Below, piece after piece: positions 29,602 through 37,625 of a DNA stretch of 64,000 bases. Each line of letters starts with the position of its first letter. Within the stretch, counting starts at the first letter, position 1. The stretch lies in assembly GCA_963971575.1 (NCBI GenBank), contig OZ020613.1, forward strand, positions 50,648,250 through 50,712,249. Direction: 5' to 3'. This DNA is from Liopterus haemorrhoidalis. Its lineage: Eukaryota > Arthropoda > Insecta > Coleoptera > Dytiscidae. The notes under the pieces were generated by a model. It ran no database searches, was not told the DNA's origin, and saw only the letters and a list, made by a program, of their open reading frames with translations. Made by a program: the position numbers and the translations under genes.

Positions 29602-30975
29602 ATGCTCTGGCGAGCAACAAGAGGTCTCTACCGGCCCTTCTACCATCAACAACAAAATCTCGCTCTCTGCGGGAACACTCGCTCTTTGTGGGTGCATCGT
29701 TCAGCAGCAATTCTCGCTCTCTGCGGGACACTCGTTCTCTGTGGGTGCGTCACGACAGCAATTCTCGCTCTCTGCGGGAACACTCGCTCTTTGTGGGTGC
29801 ACCGTAGCATCATCAGCATCATCAGCATCATCAGGCAATATCTCGCTCACCGCGGGATCACTCGCTCTCTGTGGGTGCGTCGAGCCACCATCAATAAAGA
29901 ATTTATACGCCCGCACACCAAACATCATCATCATCGGCACCTGTTCACCCCCCCCCAATTTTCCCCAGATTATTCCAGTACCAACGCAATCGTGGCAAAG
30001 CGACGAGGCAAGGGCTCCTACGCACGGTACGTGCAGCGCACGGTCTTCCGCCGCCGCCTCGTTCCAGTGGAGCTGTCAAAACCCTACGGCAATGTCCCGC
30101 GGTCTACTCAACTACACCTATTGAGGACTGGAGACCCCAGGGCCCGGTATTTCGCGCCGCTAGCGTCCCCGAAGGTTGCGCCCCACTTTTTGACTGCGCC
30201 CGAGGCGATTTCTCAAGAACCGGCTCAAACCCTTCCGGAGGACGTCAGCCAGTCAGCGCCATCGACCGCAGCTCCCGCAAGGCTCCCAGGTCCGAAATAC
30301 GCCGGCCTGCGCCAAAAAGGCCGTTCTGAGCAACCGACCCCTCTAACGACTCGCCGCGACAGCAGGAAGCCGTTGCCAACCACCGCAGCTCCCGCTGGGT
30401 CCCCAGGGACGGAATCCGCCGGCCTGCGCCAAAAAGACCGATCTGATCGTCCAACACCTCAAAGCAATCAGCGTCACGTCACCAACACCGTGACACCAAC
30501 CACCACCACCACAAGGCCTCCAGGTCCAGCTCCAGCCGCCTCCAAGCTCAGCCGCCGCACTCAGGCCCGATTCATCGAGCTATTCGGACCCGAGACGCCT
30601 CTCAAACCACGACGTCAACCACGTTCCGTATTTTCACCCCTAACCAACACATCAACCGCCGCCCCCAAGCCTTCAGCTCATTTCAATTCACCAGCCACTC
30701 CATTGGCAGTCAGCAAGAAACGTCAGACCCCACTCACACCAACAATCAAGACAGACCAACAGTGCCGCCTGGAGGAAGCCCTCTTCGGGCCAATCACCCC
30801 GTCACCACCCACTACACCGCTGACAACCCCAACGAAGGAAGTCCAGTCAACGACAACCTCTTGGTCGCTGTCACCCATCACCACCCCGAGCCATCCACAC
30901 ACCCCAACCCTTCCCCCACTCAGTCCACTACCCCCGACGCCTTCGCGCTTCACGCGAAAACGTCTGGAGTTTTAG
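29602..30975 (+). CDS. LTR-encoded Pro-rich protein, LTR-E homologue (457 aa)
   Basis: Homologous to the 401-codon frame of the Gypsy-A LTRs. Shared blocks are RRGKxxY, RRRLVPVELSKPY, GDPRARYF, LFGPETP, LFGPITPSPP, SLSPITTPS and the C-terminal FTRKRLEF. The first ATG (29602) opens a repeated LALCG/RSLWVH segment absent from the Gypsy-A version. The conserved part starts at NAIVAKRRGK, where ATC-GTG-GCA lines up with ATC-CTG-GCT in Gypsy-A. There is no other methionine. The middle carries repeated TTAAPA-R-PGP and GLRQK segments. The function is unknown; a predicted disordered basic protein. Conservation across diverged LTRs supports real coding. Confidence 0.6.
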   Translation: MLWRATRGLYRPFYHQQQNLALCGNTRSLWVHRSAAILALCGTLVLCGCVTTAILALCGNTRSLWVHRSIISIISIIRQYLAHRGITRSLWVRRATINKEFIRPHTKHHHHRHLFTPPQFSPDYSSTNAIVAKRRGKGSYARYVQRTVFRRRLVPVELSKPYGNVPRSTQLHLLRTGDPRARYFAPLASPKVAPHFLTAPEAISQEPAQTLPEDVSQSAPSTAAPARLPGPKYAGLRQKGRSEQPTPLTTRRDSRKPLPTTAAPAGSPGTESAGLRQKDRSDRPTPQSNQRHVTNTVTPTTTTTRPPGPAPAASKLSRRTQARFIELFGPETPLKPRRQPRSVFSPLTNTSTAAPKPSAHFNSPATPLAVSKKRQTPLTPTIKTDQQCRLEEALFGPITPSPPTTPLTTPTKEVQSTTTSWSLSPITTPSHPHTPTLPPLSPLPPTPSRFTRKRLEF

Positions 30976-31100
30976 GCTGAGCTCCCTCCTTCTTTGTATA
31001 TTTGTTTATTAGTTAGTATTATGTTTATTGATATTTATTACCTGTTTCATTTTGATTTCCTTAATATTGCATATTCTTGTTTAATTCAACTTTACTTCTC

Positions 31101-31106
31101 AATAAA
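31101..31106 (+). terminator. Poly(A) signal AATAAA of LTR-E
   Basis: aataaa about 125 bp after the ORF stop and about 230 bp before the LTR end, in the orientation of the ORF. Confidence 0.55.
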
Positions 31107-31345
31107 TGTATAAATCCGTATCTTGTGTATCATTTAACTGCAACCCCAATTATACGTTTTCAGAGAGGGTTTATTAGGTTCACCAGCTCTTCAAGCTAGC
31201 TGCATATTGGGCTCTTCATCGACTGAGCGATACCTGGGCCCAGTGTTTACGGGTGAGACGAGAGGGAACTGCACCACTTCTCTCAACTCTCACGGCGGTA
31301 GGGACCCTTGGACCTCTTCCGAGGCCCCTCCCCGTAACAAGTCCG

Positions 31346-32735
31346 TGTTGCAGGAGGTAGATCCCCAGGATAAGATCCACAGGTCACTATCCTGAACACA
31401 GTACCCAGGCTAGCTCACGAGCTGGGTTCTCAGTATGTTACCGCGGATGGAAGTGCCACGTCGGACTAGGCGTCTCCTGTGAAAGAGGGGTTGTCCCTAG
31501 GGTTGTGCTAAATGATAAGCGACGATGTGTTTTTATGTATTTATTAACAAGAAAGAATAATAAAACATAACAGTGTAACAATGTGATAACAAGTAACAAT
31601 AATATAACAATATAAAGGTACATGTCATAGGATTAGGATTTGAAAGGACGGCGAGCGTCGTAGTAGGCGACGGCGAGCGTCGTGGTGTGCGGCGGCGTCC
31701 AGCGTAGGTGGGCGTCGTGGCGATAGCGTTGGTGCGACGGCGAGCGTCGTGTTGTGGTCCGGCGTGGACGTAGTAGTGATGAAGGTTTATGGTGGCAGCG
31801 CCTGAACGGTTATTGGCGGTAGCGCCGAAGTAAGCGTAGCGATGCGGGCAGCGCCGAAGCGAAGCCGTGGTCCGTAGAGGACGTGTTTGCGTTGGGCTAG
31901 CAATAGTGGTAGCGTGAAATATGTATCGTGGGTGACGGCGAGCGGTGCCGTGTTGTGATGGGTGACGGCGATGGTGCCGTAGTGGTTGGCGATTGAAACG
32001 GTTTTGTTTGCAATGCGTAATAGTAGCGGACTCAGCTGTAGAAGCGAGTGGCAGCTGTAGGCGGCGGACTCGACTATAGCGTAGCGAGTGGCGGCCTGAG
32101 CGAGAGGCGCTGAAGGCGGCATCTCTGCTGAGCTCGGCTGTAGGAGCGAGCCAAGAAGGTATATTATGAAAAGAGCAAGTTATGCAGGACGGCATCTAGC
32201 TGTAGAAGCGAGAGGCGGTCTGGAGCGAGCGGCGGCAGAAGGCAGCGGCTCCGCTGTACTCGGTTAGCGGTACGAGTCATGAAGGTATATGAATACGCGG
32301 CTCTTGCTGTAACTCTAGCGAGAGTAGGAAGCGAGCGCAAGCTCACGCTTTCGTTGGACTCGCTGGAGAGCGAGTCTTGGAGGTCTTGAAGTCCAATTGA
32401 AGATCTTGAAGTGGTGTGTGAGTGTATAACTGGAGCTCTTGAAGTGTACGTGTCGGTTGTTGTTGATAGAGTCTCTCGGAGTGTGAAAACACGCCAGTAT
32501 TTATAGGTGAGCTGAGTGAAAACTGGAGAGGGTAAAGTTCTGGCCAATGAGAGCGCTAGGCCGCGCCCAGTCTTGCGAAAATGAACCTTATTCTCGTGGA
32601 ATTCCTGGATCTTGATGAAGATGCGATGGTACAGTGGTTTTACGGGTCGCGATCGATAGATCATGTCTCGGGGATAAAAATGATGTACGATAGATCGCGG
32701 TGTGACAAGCCGATCACGAGCTATCGGCGGTAACA
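31346..32735 (-). repeat. LTR-D: solo LTR (1390 bp)
   Basis: It starts tgttgcagg and ends ggcggtaaca on plus, so the termini are like Gypsy-A. TSD tccg at 31342-31345 and 32736-32739. TATAAATA (minus) is at about 32497-32504 and AATAAA (minus) at about 31540-31545. Its first 100 bp and last 100 bp resemble the Gypsy-A LTR (gctagctcacgagctgggt; gggtcgcgatcgat). The middle holds short GC-rich repeats (cggcgagcgtcgt and gtagaagcgag variants). I found no counterpart of the LTR-encoded protein. A 220-codon minus frame here is judged fortuitous. Confidence 0.85.
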
Positions 32736-32797
32736 TCCGCGGACCGGTTCTCGATGCGGTCCGTGGACCGGATCTCGGCTCGGTCCGCAGACCGAGT
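32736..32797 (-). pseudogene. NL1 ORF1 fragment with 24-bp tandem repeats
   Basis: About 62 bp of NL1 ORF1 left between LTR-D and the Gypsy-B array. It holds two full copies and part of a third of a 24-bp unit (ggttctcgatgcggtccg type), continued at 27611-27628. In the ORF1 phase this is an 8-residue repeat of RSADRxEN type. Confidence 0.72.
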
Positions 32798-32802
32798 CAA
32801 AT

Positions 32803-33458
32803 TGTTGTAGGCGCGGATGCGCACCAGGTGCTCCGGCTGCGAGCGTGACGAACCGACGACGATGCGGTCGAATCAGGGCACCTGCAGGTACGACAGAGCC
32901 CCCCTGCAGGATGCGCAGCGTTGGTTGGTTGAACTTGGTTTCTCCGGGATAAGGGACCCGGAGCACGTAGGTAGACGTAGTGGAGTCCTACGATGACGCT
33001 GTCTGGCAGGCTACCTGCAGGTACGACTAGGCCCCCCTGCAGGATGCGCAGCGTTGGATGTTGGAACTGGTGGAACCGGTGGAATTCTTCGTCTGGAATG
33101 ACCCGGTGCACGTTGGGTAACGTGATGGTAGACCAGGCTACCTGCAGGTACGACTAGGCCCCCCTGCAGGGTACTGGTGGCTGGCTCGTTAGCCGGGCTA
33201 CCACTCAAGGATTACCACGGGTGGAGTCCTTGAGGGAATTACCGGCTGTAGAGAGCTTGCTGGTTGCAGCTGGTGGAGAGTCTAGGGAGAAGTTCTGGAA
33301 GCCTTGGGGGTGTCGTAATAAAACAAGTTGTTCACTAGGCGAGGATCTCGGAGCGAATGCCGTTTGGGGAGAGAGGCGCGCTATATAAAGGAAGTTCGGT
33401 GTCGCCCCCCCACTCCTAAGGGTGAGAGCGGGTGACGTCACAGAACTACCCCTTAACA
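32803..33458 (-). repeat. Gypsy-B terminal LTR without the viral insert (656 bp)
   Basis: It matches the unit LTRs from 33458 down to about 32955, then differs. Where the unit LTRs carry about 1.69 kb of viral-like sequence, this one has about 150 bp containing another copy of the LTR's own 131-bp repeat. It ends in ACAACA on minus like the others. The 131-bp repeat therefore occurs three times here (starting near 32879, 33010 and 33140), each headed by a palindromic cctgcaggtac motif. It is probably the ancestral form of the LTR. Confidence 0.85.
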
Positions 33459-33653
33459 ACACCACTCTGCCCAAGACGACAGCCGCTATCGCTTTTATTG
33501 ATTAAATATAATACATTCTACTTATATCTAACTTATAACTACTAAATAATGAATATATATATACTATGGTATGGGGGGGGGGGAGCGAGGCAGCATCCAG
33601 CTCCTCTGGTCTGGCCGACATCCTGTCGACATCGTGGTTGGCCTCTCGGTCAG
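33459..33653 (-). other. Gypsy-B unit 1, 3' untranslated region
   Basis: No gene is seen between the pol stop and the 3' LTR. It contains an 11-base G run (33573-33583) and an AT-rich stretch. The purine-rich minus-strand sequence next to the LTR (GGGCAGAGTGGTGT) is a weak polypurine-tract candidate. The same region recurs in each unit. Confidence 0.6.
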
Positions 33654-36600
33654 CTACTCGTCGTCGTCCACGTCGCTGCCTAGAACGGAGACAGGCGACT
33701 GTGGTTCTTCGACTGGTGGAGCAGGCTTGACGTCATAAGCCGGCACTCGGACGGCAGTCCCCTCTCGGTCCACGGTATACACCCTACCTGAGTGTAGTTC
33801 CCGGATGGCATAGGGCCCTAGCCACCTCGGGTGGAAGCCGGCATGGAACTCCCTCTTCGCGCTCGATTGCGGGTGCGACCGGACCATAACCCGGTCCCCG
33901 ACCTGCAACGCTTGTCCTCCTTCCTCTTCTCCAGTGTACCGCTGGGCATAGGTCAGCTGGTGTTCCCGGATGTCCTCCAGACGTCCGTCGCGCTCGGGTT
34001 GACCCATGGCAGGCTGCTGGCCCGGCTGTAGCCGGCGATCTCCAGGGAGCGGCAGATTGTAGCCCAGCAGAGCTTCGCTGGGTGTGTACTGGGTCGCCTG
34101 GTTGCGCCGGGTCCTCAAGTCCTTGAGGATGCTGGGCAGGTGTTGTGCCCAGCGGGTATGCGGCTGCCCCTGCAGCCGATTCCGGAGGCCCTTCTTAATT
34201 TCTTGATTCCTCCTCTCGACGGGATTGGCGCGAGGATGGTAAATGCCCGTCTTGAAGTCTCGGGCACCCCATTGTCGACAGGCCTTCTTCCACCGGTAGC
34301 TGGTAAATTGGGGTCCGTTGTCGGTCAGGACCGTATTGGGATACCCAAACCGGTTAAAAACGTTCTCCTCCAGGATCCGGACGATGTTTCCCGTTCGGGG
34401 CTCCCCAATGGCAAAGGCCTCCACCCATCTGGTGAAGGTATCCGCAGCCACCAAGATGTGTGTCTTCCCCGAGCCGGTCCTTGGGTATGGTCCCATAAGG
34501 TCTATCGACACCGTGTCCCATGGGGCCGTCGGAAGCCTAGGCTGCAGCGGGGCTGGACGTCTCGGTGCCCCGGGCTTGATCGCTGCGCAAGGTAGACAGC
34601 GCTGGACGTACCTGCGGACTTCTTTGGGAAGCAGCGGCCAGTAGTACCGTCCCTGGACCGCCCTCAGCGTCTCTTCTCGTCCGGGATGACCAGCTGCGTC
34701 ATGCAGCTCGTGCAGGACAGGCAGTCGTAGCCCTTCAGGCACGTAGAGCTTCCTTCCGCCACCTGCCTTTTCCCACAGGCAGCCGTCCTCGACGGCCATA
34801 TTTTCCGCCAACGTCCGTTGGTCTGGATCCTCTGGGTCCTGCATCCGCTCGATGATCCTCTTCGTCAGTGGGTCTGTCTGCTGACACTCCGCAATCTGGT
34901 CTGGTAATGGGTCCTTCAGGATGGCGTTGATCTGCCCAGTTGCCGGGGGCAACAGCCGAAGGTGGGCGTACTCCTCGTCAACGGAGCCCGCCTTATCCGG
35001 ATCCCGTGAGAGCGCATCCGCCAGCTCATTCTCCCGACCCGGACAGTGCTCGATCTTGAAATCGAACTCTTGGAGAAGTAGAGCCCACCGGAGCAACTTG
35101 GCCTTCGTGTCTTTGAATCGGTGCAACCACGTCAGTGCCTTGGAATCCGTACGGACCGTGAACTTTTGCCCTTCCAATAAAGGCCGGTATCTCCTCACCG
35201 CCCAGATGAGGGCGAGGCACTCCTGTTCGTTAACGTGATAATTCTCCTCGGCTTTGGATAATCGCGCGCTGGCGTATGATACGATGCGCCGTTCCCCTTG
35301 CTGTCCCTGCTGGAACAGGACTGCTGCAATGCCCACTCCACTGGCATCGGTCTGTAGGACGTAAGGTAGCCCGGGTGTCGGCCGGTGCAGTTGCAACGGC
35401 TGTCGAAAAGCTTCTTGCACTGACCTGTGTGCTTCCTGTGCGCTGCTCGTCCAGCGGAAGGCCTTCTTCGGGGACAGTAGATCCGTTAGCGGTGCGCAGA
35501 TCTCCGCAAAGTGGGGCACGTAGTCCCGGACCCAATTGCAGAGGCCAATAAACTGCCGCAGTTCCTTACGCGTGGTTGGGGCCGGCTGATCCGCGATCTG
35601 GCGAAGGTGCTTCTCCATCGGCCTCGTCTCATCTCCTACCACCAGGTGTCCCAGGTAGGTCAGCTCGCTGGTCCCGAACTCGCATTTGTCAACAGCCAGA
35701 CGGAGTCCGTGTTCTTCGAGACGTTCGAATATTAAAGCCAGATGGCGGAGATGTTCCTCATACGTCTGGCTGTAGACAATTATGTCATCTAGGTAGACGA
35801 GGCAGAACTCCCTCAGGTATCCGGCCAGAACCTCCTGCGACATCAAACGCTGGAATGTAGCCGGGGCGTTCTTCAGACCGAAGGGCATCACATTAAAGTG
35901 GTAATGCCCCCCGTCTGGCGTGCTGAAGGCTGTGGCAGGTTTCGAGTCTTCCTCCATCCGGATTTGCCAATACCCGCTTTTCAAATCCAGGGATGAAAAG
36001 ACGCGGGCGGATCCTAGGTCTCGTAACGTCTCCTGGATTACGGGCATCGGTGTGGGCTCACTGACGGTGGCCTCGTTGATCTTTCTGTAGTCTATACAGA
36101 ACCTAGGCTGCCCGTCCTTCTTCTTCACCAGCACTACAGGACTGGCATACGGAGATGTCGATGGCGAAATTATGCCATTCTGCAGCATCTCCGATACCTG
36201 TTGTTGTATGATCCGCTTCTTTTCATCGCTCACCCGGTACGGATGCGTGCGAATGGGTTTGCCATGTAGCAGCTGGATCCGGTGCCTTAACGTCTTCGTG
36301 CCGCCCTGACCGCGGTTAGGTTCCCTGAAAAGTTCAGGGAACCGCTCCAACAGCGATCCGAGTTGGGTGGCCTCCTCATCCGGGAAACCATGCCTCACAT
36401 CGGAGGAGCCGATCGACTTCCCTGTCGGCCGAATTTCTGCCGCCCAGTAGGCGGTATGGCGGCGATGCTTCCCGAAATGAATGCACCGACGGTGGAGATC
36501 GATCGTAGCTTGGTGCTGGGTGAGCCATGGGACCCCCAGGATACAGTCAGCCGCCAATTGGGGGCTGACCAGAAAGTCCGTCTGACTCACGTGGTCCTCC

Positions 36601-36839
36601 ACGTGGACGGGCAGGACCTCCCGACCGTCCACCTTCATGGGTTGTCCAGAGGCGGCGAGCGGGGCGTCCTCGGTCCGTTGTGGCCTTTGCGAGAAGCGGG
36701 CGTGTATTACGTTGTGCGCTGCGGCGGTATCAATCAGCGCACGAACCTGGTGACTGCCTATGGTGACGTGCAGGCAGGGTATTTGTGGACCGGGAATGGT
36801 CGCGAGGAGGGTCGGTCCGTTCTCCCAACCCCTTACGCG
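33654..36839 (-). CDS. pol: Gypsy-B unit 1 pol: protease-RT-RNase H-integrase, apparently intact
   Basis: This is a Ty3/Gypsy polyprotein of about 1061 codons in the -1 frame after gag. The aspartic protease motif ALIDTAAA is near residue 37. The RT has FCIDYRKIN, FSSLDLKSGYWQI and VYLDDIIVYS. RNase H has YVLQTDASGVG, VNEQECLAL and TDSKALTW. The integrase has its zinc finger (HELHDAAGHPGREE to YVQRCLPCA) and the acidic triad in SIDLMGPYP, LTDNGPQFT and NPVERRNQE; the last two are 34 residues apart. A GPY/F module (FHPRWLGPYAIRELHSG) follows. It ends in an acidic tail (DVDDDE). No chromodomain and no env follow. All motifs are present, so the enzyme looks functional. Confidence 0.93.
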   Translation of the reverse strand, partial: RVRGWENGPTLLATIPGPQIPCLHVTIGSHQVRALIDTAAAHNVIHARFSQRPQRTEDAPLAASGQPMKVDGREVLPVHVEDHVSQTDFLVSPQLAADCILGVPWLTQHQATIDLHRRCIHFGKHRRHTAYWAAEIRPTGKSIGSSDVRHGFPDEEATQLGSLLERFPELFREPNRGQGGTKTLRHRIQLLHGKPIRTHPYRVSDEKKRIIQQQVSEMLQNGIISPSTSPYASPVVLVKKKDGQPRFCIDYRKINEATVSEPTPMPVIQETLRDLGSARVFSSLDLKSGYWQIRMEEDSKPATAFSTPDGGHYHFNVMPFGLKNAPATFQRLMSQEVLAGYLREFCLVYLDDIIVYSQTYEEHLRHLALIFERLEEHGLRLAVDKCEFGTSELTYLGHLVVGDETRPMEKHLRQIADQPAPTTRKELRQFIGLCNWVRDYVPHFAEICAPLTDLLSPKKAFRWTSSAQEAHRSVQEAFRQPLQLHRPTPGLPYVLQTDASGVGIAAVLFQQGQQGERRIVSYASARLSKAEENYHVNEQECLALIWAVRRYRPLLEGQKFTVRTDSKALTWLHRFKDTKAKLLRWALLLQEFDFKIEHCPGRENELADALSRDPDKAGSVDEEYAHLRLLPPATGQINAILKDPLPDQIAECQQTDPLTKRIIERMQDPEDPDQRTLAENMAVEDGCLWEKAGGGRKLYVPEGLRLPVLHELHDAAGHPGREETLRAVQGRYYWPLLPKEVRRYVQRCLPCAAIKPGAPRRPAPLQPRLPTAPWDTVSIDLMGPYPRTGSGKTHILVAADTFTRWVEAFAIGEPRTGNIVRILEENVFNRFGYPNTVLTDNGPQFTSYRWKKACRQWGARDFKTGIYHPRANPVERRNQEIKKGLRNRLQGQPHTRWAQHLPSILKDLRTRRNQATQYTPSEALLGYNLPLPGDRRLQPGQQPAMGQPERDGRLEDIREHQLTYAQRYTGEEEGGQALQVGDRVMVRSHPQSSAKREFHAGFHPRWLGPYAIRELHSGRVYTVDREGTAVRVPAYDVKPAPPVEEPQSPVSVLGSDVDDDE

Positions 36840-37585
36840 TTTCCCGTCTTCTTCGTCTGGGATGGGCAATTCCAGCTGGAATGCCCACTGCCACAGTACC
36901 GGCAGTTAATCTGGCGAGGCTCTTCCTTCTTCGCCGGCGTGTCCTTCGCCGGAGGCTTCGATGCTGGCATATCCCTTATGATAGCATCGATCTCCTCGAT
37001 TGCGTCGAGCAACTCTTCGAAAGTTGCAAACGACCTCCCGGAAAGTGCCAAACGGCGCTCGGGAGTCAACTGCCCCAATGTCAGGCGCACCTGCGTCTTG
37101 GAGGGGATACCGTCTCGATGACGGCGCCAAAGGGCTATCTTCCGGGCGACGAAATCTCTTCCCGATTCCGACTTAGTTTGCCGGACGGAGAAGAGCTCGT
37201 GCGTGAGATCTTCCGTGATGGTCTCGCCATCGAAGCGCACCAGGAGGCGCTTCTTAAATTGTGCCCAGGTGAGTCGGGCGTCTACGAGTGGTGCAAACCA
37301 TTTTGCAGCCTCACCGCTCAGCTGCTGCCTCGCGATTTCCACGTAGTCTTCGTCTTCGAATTTGTCCTTTTCGAGGGCTTTCTCGAGCTTCTCCAGGAAG
37401 CGGATCGGGTCCTCGTTGATGGCCCCCGAGTACGTCGGGGGTTTAACTGTTGGGCGCCAGCGGGAGTTTTTCACGAGACAATCCCGCATTGTCTCTAAAA
37501 GCTGCTGGAACCTTTCATCCGGGTCACCTTCAGGAGGTGACGGCGGCGACGGAGGTCCCTGGGACCTTCTGGTTCGTCTCGACAT
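36833..37585 (-). CDS. gag: Gypsy-B unit 1 gag
   Basis: This is the capsid-nucleocapsid protein, 250 aa from the ATG at 37583-37585 (MSRRTRRSQGPPSPPSPPEG). The open frame extends upstream through the primer site without an ATG. The Gag core shows RFLEKLEKALEK, AKWFAPLVDARLTWAQFKKRLLVRF and SGRDFVARKIALW. One zinc knuckle, CRYCGSGHSSWNC (CX2CX3HX4C), lies near the end. The frame stops at 36833-36835 just after the slippery heptamer. It overlaps pol by a few codons. Confidence 0.9.
   Translation of the reverse strand: MSRRTRRSQGPPSPPSPPEGDPDERFQQLLETMRDCLVKNSRWRPTVKPPTYSGAINEDPIRFLEKLEKALEKDKFEDEDYVEIARQQLSGEAAKWFAPLVDARLTWAQFKKRLLVRFDGETITEDLTHELFSVRQTKSESGRDFVARKIALWRRHRDGIPSKTQVRLTLGQLTPERRLALSGRSFATFEELLDAIEEIDAIIRDMPASKPPAKDTPAKKEEPRQINCRYCGSGHSSWNCPSQTKKTGNA
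36839..36845 (-). promoter_or_regulatory. -1 frameshift heptamer G_GGA_AAC (Gypsy-B)
   Basis: In gag phase the sequence is ACG GGA AAC GCG TAA, so GGGAAAC is in the X_XXY_YYZ register one codon before the stop. The -1 frame continues CGC GTA AGG into pol. Repeats are at 43222-43228, 49605-49611 and 55988-55994. Confidence 0.8.
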
Positions 37586-37625
37586 CGTTGTCGAAGGGGT
37601 CGTGGGTTGTTGGCGTTGCCGAACG

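Larger units (their letters stand above)
29370..31339 (+). repeat. LTR-E: solo LTR in plus orientation (1970 bp) with an internal ORF
   Basis: It starts TGTTACCGCG and ends CCCCGTAACA, with TSD agtc at 29366-29369 and 31340-31343. It sits exactly at the LTR-C border. TATA-like boxes (ctataaatgg at about 29511 and gtataaatac at about 29589) precede the 457-codon ORF, and AATAAA at 31101-31106 follows it. A single LTR thus contains promoter, ORF and poly(A) signal. It is a diverged relative of the Gypsy-A LTR. Confidence 0.85.

Noticed and set aside
31533..32195. A 220-codon minus-strand frame in LTR-D
   Set aside because: It shares none of the LFGP, SKPY or KRLDF blocks of the LTR-encoded protein and falls in short GC-rich repeats.
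36363..37498. Long plus-strand open frames (252 and 237 codons) opposite Gypsy-B gag/pol, repeated in each unit
   Set aside because: They lie wholly antisense to gag and pol with strong motifs on the other strand and have no recognisable domain; they follow from the GC-rich codon use of the true genes.
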